From NCBI GenBank assembly GCA_025353905.1, contig JANXNW010000065.1, positions 1 through 34,945 of the forward strand: a DNA stretch of 34,945 nt, written 5' to 3'. Shown here piece after piece: positions 10,468 to 18,817 of this stretch (positions within the stretch are counted from its first letter, which is position 1; each line of letters begins with the position of its first letter). Both the position numbers and the translations under genes were made by a program. Under the pieces are notes generated by a model, which saw nothing but the letters and a program-made list of their open reading frames with translations, was not told the DNA's origin and did not search any database. The DNA is from Hymenobacter sp. (GTDB taxonomy: Bacteria > Bacteroidota > Bacteroidia > Cytophagales > Hymenobacteraceae).

Positions 10468-10971
10468 ATGACGTCCCGCGTTTCTTTTTCCCTCATTGAG
10501 GCCCTGCGCGACACGGCCCGCCGCCTGGCCACCGAAGCGCCCTACCAGTGGGGCCACATGGGCAGCTGCAATTGCGGCCACCTGGCCCAGACCATCACCC
10601 AGCTCAGCAAGGCGGAAATTCACGCGCAGGCCCTGCAGCGCCACGGCGACTGGGAGCGTCAGCTTGTGGACTACTGCCCCACCAGCGGCCTGCCCTTCGA
10701 CCAGACCATCGACGAGATGCTCGCCCTGGGTTTTTCGCGCGAGGACCTCACCCACCTCGAAAAACTCGGCGACCCGACCGTGCGCCAAGCCATTCCATTC
10801 GAGCGCCGCAACGCGCTGCGCCACAACCAGCGCGACGACGTGGTGCTCTACCTGCGCACCTGGGCCGCCTTACTGACGGAGCAGCTCGTGAGTACCGTAC
10901 CGCTGTCCTTACCCAGCTTCGCCAAGGCCGAAGCGACCGCGAGCCGGCACCGCGAGCTGGTCAACGCCTGA
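10468..10971 (+). CDS. Conserved-looking hypothetical protein with CNCGH motif
   Basis: ORF MTSRVSFSLIEALRDTARRL...MGSCNCGHLAQTITQLSK; consistent coding character. Confidence 0.75.
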   Translation: MTSRVSFSLIEALRDTARRLATEAPYQWGHMGSCNCGHLAQTITQLSKAEIHAQALQRHGDWERQLVDYCPTSGLPFDQTIDEMLALGFSREDLTHLEKLGDPTVRQAIPFERRNALRHNQRDDVVLYLRTWAALLTEQLVSTVPLSLPSFAKAEATASRHRELVNA

Positions 10972-10996
10972 CGCGGCCAGCCTGTTCACCAAAAGA

Positions 10997-11057
10997 GCGC
11001 CTCAAACCAAAGTCCCGCCCACGCCATCAGCGTGGGCGGGACTTTGGTTTGAGGCGC
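10997..11057. terminator. Very long perfect hairpin (28-bp stem, 5-nt loop) between convergent genes
   Basis: gcgcctcaaaccaaagtcccgcccacgc-catca-gcgtgggcgggactttggtttgaggcgc. Confidence 0.75.
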
Positions 11058-11096
11058 CTTGCGTTAGAATAACGACGAGCCGCGTCCGGAGCTCGA

Positions 11097-11270
11097 TTAG
11101 TAGCTCACGTTGCTTTTCTGCGCCTCACGATAGCCTTCGGTGCGATGGGCCCGCTTGTAGGCGGCATCGGCACTAGGGTCTTTTTCGGCGTCGGGGGCCT
11201 GCGAGCAGGCGCCTAGCAGCAGGGCCGCGCCAGCGGCCAGCAGGATGGAGTACGTGCGCAGGCTTTTCAT
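11097..11270 (-). CDS. Small lipoprotein (57 aa), below the ORF-track length cut-off
   Basis: MKSLRTYSILLAAGAALLLGACSQAPDAEKDPSADAAYKRAHRTEGYREAQKSNVSY; lipobox LLGAC. Confidence 0.75.
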   Translation of the reverse strand: MKSLRTYSILLAAGAALLLGACSQAPDAEKDPSADAAYKRAHRTEGYREAQKSNVSY

Positions 11271-11274
11271 GGGT

Positions 11275-11282
11275 CAAAGATA
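11275..11282 (-). promoter_or_regulatory. TAnnTTTG-type -7 box (TATCTTTG) just upstream of the small lipoprotein
   Basis: caaagata on + strand, 4 nt from the start codon; Bacteroidota -7 consensus. Confidence 0.5.
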
Positions 11283-12211
11283 CGGAAGCCGCCCGCAAAC
11301 GGATAAGACCACGCAGTTAGCAGTGGTCCAGAGCGCTCGCGAAGGACCCCGCTTACAATGGCCCGCCCGCACCGAACGAGACCAGCCCTGCCCAATCGGA
11401 CCCGCATCAGGCCGGCAGTTGGCCAGAGGCAGCTGATTTACATTTGTCAAGTCTATCAGGACGGTATTTATCGGCCGTTGTTTACTGATTTGGGATGCCC
11501 GGCCACATTAGCAAGCCCGCCTGGCTGACTAACGCGCTTGGCGGCATTTGGGCGCGACAGAAAAGGCCGTTTTATCCGGCCAGACGGGCTTGGCAGCGCC
11601 CGATACAGCACCTGGCTTGCGTAAGTAGTTGGCAGTCTAAATTTATACTTTACGACGCGACGCGCATGGCAACTCATTTAGTAGGCCGGCATCTGATATG
11701 AGGGCGCTAACCATATTACCACATGTTTCATTTTAAATTTATTCGGCCAACTGTGCAGAGGGCATAATTTTATTGAATCAATAGAAGACTAAAACAATTG
11801 CAAATTGTTGAAAAACAATAGATTATTAAATTTAAAAGACTGATTCTAGAACGAGCTAATGGGCTACCTACTTAGTATTACTATTCCCAGAAATAGGGCA
11901 GACCAATCTTATCGCGTTATAGAGCTCAGGAGTCGTATTTAACCGGTTGAAACCGTGCTGGGTGGGTGCCGACTTAATAAAACTTATCAGCGAATCAGCG
12001 TGGCAAAACGCATTAGCTCTCGCCCGAATTGCCCCTGACCAATGGAATAGTCCCGCAGAGCCGGACCAGCCAAGCGCATTAGTCAAGTAAAGAGCCGTAC
12101 ATACGCGGCAGTTTCAGTCTCAAAACTTTCTTTTTCAGAACGATGGCTGTTTGCTCGACAAAACTGCCGTCAGTTACCAATCAACTACCAAGTGGCAATG
12201 GGTTACCGGGA

Positions 12212-12907
12212 CTACTGCTCGGGCAGATAGTCGGAAAAGGAGCCGTCGCGGTAAAAAATGACAATGCGCCGAATGGCTTTGCCGGGCTCGCCCAGAAAAG
12301 CCAGTGGGCTTAGGTCGGCGGGAGCTGAACCCGTGGCCATCGCCGCAGCTCCGGCCCCAATGGGAAGCGATACGGCAATCGGCGCATGGCCCGAAGCCGC
12401 CAAGGGCGACGGCGCGGAAGCCGCCAGCACGGGTGTTTCATCCGGGCGTAGCGAACGCAGAGGGTTAGCGGCCGCTGATGCGGCCGACGAAACCGCCGTC
12501 GCGGCCAGCCCTGGCCGCGGCGAAACTGGACTGGGAGCCTGACTAGGAGCCTGACTGGGGGCTGGCATGGGAGCAGCCGGAGCAACCGGAGCCCGCCCGG
12601 ACTGCGCGGGGGCTGGCTCAATGGCTGCTTTGCGCTCGCGGGGCACGGACGACCGGGCGGGAGGAGCCGCTGATGGCCCCGCAGGCGCGCCCCCGCCAGT
12701 ACCTAACATGTCGCCCGTGCCTTCCAGCAGCCATTCTAGCGAGATTTCAGGAAACGCCCGGCGGATGTGTAAAGCTACTTCCAGGCTGGGCTTGTTGCGC
12801 TCGCTCAAGATGTGGCTCACCACGGGCCGGCCCACGCCGATGCGGTCGGCGAACTGCGTGGGAGTGAGCTGACGTAGCTCCAGAAGTTGACGGATGCGCG
12901 CGACCAT
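12212..12907 (-). CDS. XRE-family helix-turn-helix regulator with long Pro/Ala/Ser-rich linker
   Basis: RIRQLLELRQLTPTQFADRIGVGRPVVSHILSERNKPSLEVALHI HTH; linker PAPSQAPSQAPSPVSPRP. Confidence 0.88.
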   Translation of the reverse strand: MVARIRQLLELRQLTPTQFADRIGVGRPVVSHILSERNKPSLEVALHIRRAFPEISLEWLLEGTGDMLGTGGGAPAGPSAAPPARSSVPRERKAAIEPAPAQSGRAPVAPAAPMPAPSQAPSQAPSPVSPRPGLAATAVSSAASAAANPLRSLRPDETPVLAASAPSPLAASGHAPIAVSLPIGAGAAAMATGSAPADLSPLAFLGEPGKAIRRIVIFYRDGSFSDYLPEQ

Positions 12908-12909
12908 AA

Positions 12910-12932
12910 GTGAAATTTATTTCACAAATGTG
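12910..12932. promoter_or_regulatory. Two overlapping dyads immediately upstream of the XRE start codon (candidate autoregulatory operator)
   Basis: gtgaaat-tt-atttcac (12910-12925) and caca-aa-tgtg (12923-12932). Confidence 0.45.
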
Positions 12933-13069
12933 CGAATTAATCCCCGAACCTACTCTGACCCCACCGCCGCGTTCGACACTCACTACCCCCGAAAACATAG
13001 GCACCGGATTGATACAATTGTTTGTTCTTGTCTAATTCGACAATTAAGTAATACAAATGTTACTTCACA

Positions 13070-13094
13070 TATGGGGTTGCCCGGAAACCCCATA
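13070..13094. other. Stem-loop in the region upstream of the XRE gene
   Basis: tatggggtt-gcccgga-aaccccata, perfect 9-bp stem. Confidence 0.6.
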
Positions 13095-13182
13095 CCAATA
13101 CAATTGTAATCAGTCTAATGCCTACGTCATGCCCCTTCACGCGGGTGGCCGCGCGCCCAATGAGCGGCAATTTTCCTCCAGG

Positions 13183-14970
13183 CTATCCCTTAAAATAAAC
13201 TTTGGCCAGGGTCCGGTCGTGGCCATAAATGTCATCGCGAAAGTGCGCGTGGCCGGCGGTATCGGCCCAGGCCGTGAAATAAACCAGGTAAACGGGCAGC
13301 GGCTGCCGCAGGGTAATATAGCGCTCGCGGCGCCGGGCAATAGTATCCTGAACGGCGCGCCGGCCCCAGCCGGGCGCGTCGCGCAACAGGTAAGTTGCCA
13401 GCCGGACCGGCTCTTCCAGCCGGACGCAGCCGTGGCTGAAATCGCGCCGCGACTCGGCAAAAAGCTGGCCGTGGGGCGTGTCGTGGAGGTAGATGTCGTC
13501 GGAGTTGGGGAAGATGAATTTCACGTCGCCCAGGTCGTTGCGGGGGCCGGGGCGGCGACGCAGGGTGTAGCGAAAAGTAGCCGCCGTGAGACGAGCCCAG
13601 TCGATATTGCCCGGGTCCACGACGGTGGCCCGGCGGCCCGAGCCGCGCACTACTTCCATGTCGTAGCGGGCGAGGCAGGCGCGCGGGTTGGCGATGAGCT
13701 GCGGGCGCAGCTCCTTTTCGATAATGCTAAACGGCACGTTCCAGTACGGGGCCAGCACCACGTATTCGAGCTTATCGGAAAAAACCGGGGTGGCCGTGAG
13801 CGCCTTGCCCACGATGACGCGCATGGTGAGCGCCTCGCGACCCTGCGTGAACACGCGCAGCCGAAATTCGGGGATATTGACGAGCAGGTAATCAGGCTCG
13901 AATTTCTTGGGCAGCCAGCGCCAGCGCTCCAGGTTGAGAATCACCTGGCGGATGCGCTCGTCGAGCGGCACGTTGAGCGCACGCAGGGTTTCGCCCCCCA
14001 CCACGCCGGTGGGGCGCAGGCCATAATCGGCCTGGAAGCCGCGTACCGCCGCCACCAGCTCCGCGTCGTAGGTGGCCGTGGCGACGGGATTGGCCGCGGC
14101 AATCGGACTGGCATTTGCCACATTAACCAAGCTGACTTTCAACGCGCTATCCCGGCTACTGTCGGCAGGGTGAGCGACGGCCGCAGCGCGCAGCCGCTGC
14201 CGCAACAGCGCCACCACGAGGCCATCTACCGCACCGGGCCGCAGCAGCGTCGCCGACGGCAGGCGGGGCCAGCCACCGGCGGCTTGGTGGGCCCGCAGCT
14301 CGGCCAGGGCCTTTTTGAGGTAGCCGTACTGCGGGTGCAGGGGGGAAAAATCGGCGTAGGCGTAGGAGCTGACGCGCTCGCCCAGGGTGGCGGCCAGGGC
14401 GTGGTCGAGCTTGATTTTGTTGCGCTTGACCCGCCAGGCGGTGTTGCGGGTGTCGGCCGGGTTGGCCACGCCACGATAGAAGTCGGAGGCCCAGGTAAAA
14501 TACAAGCCCGAGAGGCCCACGTCGAGGCCGCGCTCCAGGGCATTGCGGCGGGTGGTGTTGGGGCTTCCCCCGGCGGCGGCCAGCTTCTCGAAAACGCGCA
14601 GGCTGTCTTGCACGGCCCGCACAGGGTAGCGGCGCGGGTCGAGACCATCGTCGGCGGCGCGGGCCACGGTGGCGAGCAGCGTGGCGGCCGGCGGCACGAG
14701 TCGGTGCTGCCGAAACCAGGCCAGCCGGAACTGCCGCTCGCGGTAGAACTTGCGGGCCCAGCGCTCCTGCGCCCGGAAGCGCGCTTCGGCCTGCAGCGCC
14801 CGCACCACGAAGGGACTGTCGAGACGGGGGGCGGGGTCGGCGGCGGGGCTCAGCGCCGAGCCCGTCGCGGCCGTGTCCGGCGGGCGCTTACTGCCGCAGC
14901 CGGGCAGCAAGGCCAACAAGCCCAGGCTGGCCAACAGGGCCAGCAGCACGAATCGAAAACCAAGCAACAT
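13183..14970 (-). CDS. L,D-transpeptidase (YcbB/ErfK-YbiS type), lipoprotein signal
   Basis: MLLGFRFVLLALLASLGLLALLPGCGS lipobox; peptidoglycan-binding-like segment; catalytic FSHGCVRLEEPVRLATYLL. Confidence 0.93.
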   Translation of the reverse strand: MLLGFRFVLLALLASLGLLALLPGCGSKRPPDTAATGSALSPAADPAPRLDSPFVVRALQAEARFRAQERWARKFYRERQFRLAWFRQHRLVPPAATLLATVARAADDGLDPRRYPVRAVQDSLRVFEKLAAAGGSPNTTRRNALERGLDVGLSGLYFTWASDFYRGVANPADTRNTAWRVKRNKIKLDHALAATLGERVSSYAYADFSPLHPQYGYLKKALAELRAHQAAGGWPRLPSATLLRPGAVDGLVVALLRQRLRAAAVAHPADSSRDSALKVSLVNVANASPIAAANPVATATYDAELVAAVRGFQADYGLRPTGVVGGETLRALNVPLDERIRQVILNLERWRWLPKKFEPDYLLVNIPEFRLRVFTQGREALTMRVIVGKALTATPVFSDKLEYVVLAPYWNVPFSIIEKELRPQLIANPRACLARYDMEVVRGSGRRATVVDPGNIDWARLTAATFRYTLRRRPGPRNDLGDVKFIFPNSDDIYLHDTPHGQLFAESRRDFSHGCVRLEEPVRLATYLLRDAPGWGRRAVQDTIARRRERYITLRQPLPVYLVYFTAWADTAGHAHFRDDIYGHDRTLAKVYFKG

Positions 14971-15394
14971 AAAAACGGAGCAAACAAGCGGCGGGCACGG
15001 CCCTCAGGGAGAAGAGGCCGGCGCGGGAGAAGGGCCGCTTTGCGCAAAGTACGTTGCCAACCGACTGCCAGCCGCACGTTCCTCGGTCGCGCGAGTCGGC
15101 GAGTAAGGGCGCGCGGGTCGGCACGGGGGGCCCGGTTTGTGGTAGTCGCCACGGACTAGTGGCAGCGACTACCAGCTAATTAACAAATGTGTTCAGGTAC
15201 GACCTGCGCGAAAGCCAATCTGTGCTGGGGTGGTGAGCGCTAAACATGACCGTCCGGGATTTGAAATCTTTTATAACAAATGTTAATCAATGTCGCCGAA
15301 TTCAGTCGGAATGGTTATGTGAATTTAGAGTTACCGCCAGCGTTACAAATGTACCGAGTCTTACCCTGGCAGCCAGGTAGGTGCCAGCAGGGCT

Positions 15395-15402
15395 TACTTT
15401 TG
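15395..15402 (+). promoter_or_regulatory. TAnnTTTG -7 box (TACTTTTG) upstream of cyanophycinase
   Basis: Match to Bacteroidota -7 consensus about 45 nt before the likely GTG start. Confidence 0.45.
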
Positions 15403-15446
15403 CCTCGTTCTCTAAAAACAACCTCACTCCCCCGTATTTGCCAGTA

Positions 15447-16346
15447 GTGAAAAATTCCCTCCCTCCTCATGGCAAGCTGCTGGCCGTGGGGGGCAACGAA
15501 GACAAGGGCACCTACCCTTCGGTGCGCTCGAAGCGCAAGTACTACCTCAACTTTTTTGAGCTGGGCATCCTCAAACGGGTCGTGTCGGAGTCGGGCCTCA
15601 CCGACCCGCGCATCGAAGTCATCACCACGGCCTCGATGATACCGCACGAGGTGGGGCCAGTGTACACGGCCGCCTTCGCCATGCTCGACTGCCACCGGGT
15701 GGGGGTGCTCGACATCGGGCAGCCGGGCCAGGCCGACCAGCCCGAGCACCTGGCCCGGCTGCGGGCCGCCGACGTAGTCATGATATCGGGCGGCAATCAG
15801 TCCCGCCTCACTCAGATGTTTGGCGGCACCGAGTTTCTGGCGGTGCTACGCCGGCGCTACCTCGCCGAGCCGAACTTCGTGGTGGCCGGCACCAGCGCCG
15901 GGGCCATGGCCATGTCGGCCCACATGATACGCGGCGGCTCGGTGCCCGACGCGCTGCTGAAAGGGGCCGTGAAGATGGGCGCGGGCCTGGGCCTGCTGCC
16001 AGGGGCCATCATAGACTCACACTTCGTCAAGCGCGGGCGCTTCGGGCGGCTCATTGAGGCCGTGGCCCTGCACCCGGCCCTTATCGGCATCGGGCTGGGC
16101 GAAGACACGGGCGTGCTCATCACCGAAGGCCGCTGGGTCGAAACGGTGGGGTCGAACCTGGTCATTATCCTCGACGGCCACTCGCTGGGCCACAACAACG
16201 CCGCCGCCGTGGGCAAGGGCAGCGCGCTTTCCATCGAAAATTTCCGGATGCACGTGCTGGCCAAAGGCAACGTGTATGATTTGCGTGAGCGCAAATTCTA
16301 CGTCAGCCACGCCCCGCTCATGCTCCCCGACCCAGCCAAGGAGTAG
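15447..16346 (+). CDS. cphB: Cyanophycinase (peptidase S51 family)
   Basis: HGKLLAVGGNEDKG and nucleophile motif VVAGTSAGAMAMSAHMI; GTG start chosen (ORF is open from 15381). Confidence 0.88.
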   Translation: MKNSLPPHGKLLAVGGNEDKGTYPSVRSKRKYYLNFFELGILKRVVSESGLTDPRIEVITTASMIPHEVGPVYTAAFAMLDCHRVGVLDIGQPGQADQPEHLARLRAADVVMISGGNQSRLTQMFGGTEFLAVLRRRYLAEPNFVVAGTSAGAMAMSAHMIRGGSVPDALLKGAVKMGAGLGLLPGAIIDSHFVKRGRFGRLIEAVALHPALIGIGLGEDTGVLITEGRWVETVGSNLVIILDGHSLGHNNAAAVGKGSALSIENFRMHVLAKGNVYDLRERKFYVSHAPLMLPDPAKE

Positions 16347-16364
16347 CGCCCACCCCGCCCGGCC

Positions 16365-16664
16365 TCAGCCCCCGGAGCGGCCGGGGTCACGGCGGGTGTC
16401 CACGACGGCGAGCACCTCGATTTCATTCTGCTCGGCGGCGTACTGGTAGTAGAGGCGCGTGGTTTTGTTGGCCAGCCACTCGCGGGTAGCCGGTCGCTGG
16501 GGTGAAAGCTTGCCCAGCTCAGGCATAACGGTCAGGGCCGCGCCCGCTTTGGCTACGTCGGCCAGGAAACTCGTTTTGGCGCTCTGCGAGAAGTGCTCTG
16601 CCAGCCAAGCGGCTTGTAATTCAATGTTGGCCAACGCTTCGGGAGAAATACTGAGTTTTGTCAT
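16365..16664 (-). CDS. Type II toxin-antitoxin RelE/ParE-family toxin
   Basis: MTKLSISPEALANIELQAAWLAEHFS...ELGKLSPQRPATREWLANKTTRLYYQY...EIEVLAVVDTRRDP pattern. Confidence 0.8.
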   Translation of the reverse strand: MTKLSISPEALANIELQAAWLAEHFSQSAKTSFLADVAKAGAALTVMPELGKLSPQRPATREWLANKTTRLYYQYAAEQNEIEVLAVVDTRRDPGRSGG

Positions 16665-16677
16665 GTACCCCGACTGA

Positions 16678-16962
16678 CTACTGCTGCATAAGTTTAGCCA
16701 TCGCCTCTTCAAAAGGAATACCTTGCCCGGCGGCGAGGCTTTGCTCGCTGCGCAAAATCAGGTCCTGGGTCGCTGGGCTGAGGTCGTTCCAGAAATCTGC
16801 TTCGGCCACTGACGCTTCAGCCTGGGTTTGCAGCAGGGCCGCCACGGCTTGCAGAAACGCGGCATTGTCGACGCGCTCAGTCAAGGCGTGGACGGTTTGC
16901 CGCACGGCGGCCAAATCGGGCGCGGCGGCGGCGGCGACGGGAGCAGGAACGGTCGGGGTCAT
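16678..16962 (-). CDS. Putative antitoxin paired with the RelE/ParE-like toxin
   Basis: Small ORF 13 nt upstream of the toxin; SEQSLAAGQGIPFEEAMAKLMQQ C-terminus. Confidence 0.65.
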   Translation of the reverse strand: MTPTVPAPVAAAAAPDLAAVRQTVHALTERVDNAAFLQAVAALLQTQAEASVAEADFWNDLSPATQDLILRSEQSLAAGQGIPFEEAMAKLMQQ

Positions 16963-17072
16963 AGCGTAAATGTAAAAAGCGTCTTGTAAAAAACTTCGGC
17001 CTCCGCGCCCTCTGCGCAACCCTCTGCGCCCTCTGCGGGCTAAAACAACGTTGCAACGAGCCGATACGAAAC

Positions 17073-18005
17073 CTAATAAATAGCCACCCGCTCCTCCCCC
17101 GCCGCGTCGCACCAGGCCCGATACATGCCGCCCGAATTGAAGGGCAGGGCCAGCTCGCCGGCCGCGCTCACGGCAATCAGGCCGCCCTCGCCGCCAACCG
17201 GGGCGAGCTTGTCGTGGACGACCACGCGGCAGGCTTCGGCCAGGCTCAAGCCTTTGTAGCGCATCAGGCACGAGACGTCATAGGCGGCCACGGCCCGCAT
17301 GAAGTCCTCACCGTTGCCGGTGCAGCTGATGGCCACCTCGGCGTCGGCCCAGGTGCCGGCCCCGGGCAGGGGCGTGTCGCCGATGCGCGAAAACCGCTTG
17401 TTAGTCATGCCGCCCGTACTGGTGGCGGCGGCCAGGTTGCCGTGCTGGTCGCGGGCGACGGCCCCCACGGTGCCTTTTTTCCAGTTAGCATCAACGACTG
17501 GCGCGGAGCCGGCGTGGTCGAGCTGCATTCGGCCGGCGGCGATGGCCTGCTGCAACTGGTCGAAGCGGCGCTGGGTGAAAAAATAATCGGCCGGCTGGGT
17601 GGGCAGCCCGTGCAGGCGGGCCAGCTCATCGGCCCCCGGATAGCCGAGCAGCACGTGCTCGGTGTGCTCCATGACGAGGCGGGCGGCGCGAATCGGGTTC
17701 TGGATTTCGCGCGCGCCGGCCACGGCCCCGACCCGGCCGCTGGCCCCGTCCATGAGGGCCGCGTCCAGCTCGTGGTGGCCGTCGTGGGTAAACACAGCCC
17801 CGCGCCCGGCGTTAAATAACGGATTGTCTTCGAGGCAGATGACGGCGGCCTCGACGGCGGCCAGCGCGGGCGCACCCTCGGCCAGCAGGCGGCGGCCGGC
17901 GGCCAGCGCGGCTTGCAGGCCGGCGCGGTAATCGGCTTCGAGGGCCGGGGTCAGCTCGGCGCGGGCAATGGTGCCGGCACCGCCGTGAATGGCAAGGGCG
18001 TACAT
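17073..18005 (-). CDS. iaaA: Isoaspartyl peptidase/L-asparaginase (Ntn-hydrolase, IaaA type)
   Basis: MYALAIHGGAGTI; NAGRGAVFTHDGHHELDAALMDG; autoproteolysis Thr in GTVGAVARDQHGNLAAATSTGGMTNK. Confidence 0.93.
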   Translation of the reverse strand: MYALAIHGGAGTIARAELTPALEADYRAGLQAALAAGRRLLAEGAPALAAVEAAVICLEDNPLFNAGRGAVFTHDGHHELDAALMDGASGRVGAVAGAREIQNPIRAARLVMEHTEHVLLGYPGADELARLHGLPTQPADYFFTQRRFDQLQQAIAAGRMQLDHAGSAPVVDANWKKGTVGAVARDQHGNLAAATSTGGMTNKRFSRIGDTPLPGAGTWADAEVAISCTGNGEDFMRAVAAYDVSCLMRYKGLSLAEACRVVVHDKLAPVGGEGGLIAVSAAGELALPFNSGGMYRAWCDAAGEERVAIY

Positions 18006-18011
18006 GAGGAA

Positions 18012-18177
18012 AGTAGGGCGGGTCTCCGACCCGCTGATGAATGTGGGGAGCGAGCACAAAGAAACGGCCGGTTATGACCAAGCGGGCGCTGCATCGGCTT
18101 GACGGCTTTAGGCAGTTAGCTGGGGTTTCGGCAACTTTCTTTTGGAAATCAGCGGCGGGTCGGAGACCCGCGCTACC
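18012..18177. repeat. Inverted pair of GC-rich palindromes (GTAGnGCGGGTCTCCGACCCGC)
   Basis: gtagggcgggtctccgacccgc and gcgggtcggagacccgcgctac; each arm is itself a hairpin. Confidence 0.7.
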
Positions 18178-18241
18178 GCTCACTACGGTTTTTTTTCGTA
18201 GGTTTGGGCTAAAGTTCTTTTTACCTAAAAATCCCTCCCCG

Positions 18242-18667
18242 ATGCCTTACGACGTAACCGGCCGCCTGCACGAGATATTCGACGAACAGCAGGTCAGCGA
18301 CAAATTCCGCAAGCTTGAATTCGTGCTCGAAGTGCAGGACGGGCAGTTTCCGCAGCAAATCAAGCTCCAGCTCACCCAGGACAAAACGGCACTCATCGCC
18401 CCTTACAAAGTGGGCGACGAGGTGAAAGTAACCTTCGACCTGCGCGGTCGGGGCTTCAACAAGGAAGGCAAGATGCTCTACTTCACCAACCTTGAAGCCT
18501 GGCGCATCGAAGGCGGCGCCGGCGGCGGGTCTTCGTATGGCGGCGGGCAGCAGCAACAAGCCGCGCCGCGCCCGGCCGCGCCTCAGCAAAACCAGAACCC
18601 CGGCCTACGCGCCCAGCCCACGGCTCAGCCCATCGCCGGCGACGACGACAACGACCTGCCGTTTTAG
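18242..18667 (+). CDS. DUF3127 domain-containing protein
   Basis: MPYDVTGRLHEIFDEQQVSDKFRKLEFVLEV...PYKVGDEVKVTFDLRGR..., disordered tail ending DDDNDLPF. Confidence 0.88.
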   Translation: MPYDVTGRLHEIFDEQQVSDKFRKLEFVLEVQDGQFPQQIKLQLTQDKTALIAPYKVGDEVKVTFDLRGRGFNKEGKMLYFTNLEAWRIEGGAGGGSSYGGGQQQQAAPRPAAPQQNQNPGLRAQPTAQPIAGDDDNDLPF

Positions 18668-18790
18668 TTTCTGGCTGTTGGCTATCGGCTTTTAGCTGAT
18701 GGTTTTTTCGGCCTTCCAGTTGTGCCGTCTTCCGCTGGAAGGCGGCACATTTGCGTTTAAACGTCTATCCTGCGCGTCCGGCAACACCGG

Positions 18791-18817
18791 CAGCCCTCAG
18801 CCCTCAGCCCTCAGCCC
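18791..18817 (+). repeat. Tandem heptamer (CAGCCCT)x3 plus CAGCCC directly abutting a start codon
   Basis: cagccctcagccctcagccctcagccc|ATG. Confidence 0.85.

Noticed and set aside
11468-12086. ORFs 11468-11677(-), 11495-11701(+), 11868-12086(-)
   Set aside because: Short, no recognisable domain, RBS or conserved feel; treated as non-coding pending homology search.
13057-15159. 700-aa plus-strand ORF
   Set aside because: Antisense shadow of the L,D-transpeptidase; low-complexity composition, no recognisable motif, typical of GC-rich codon bias.
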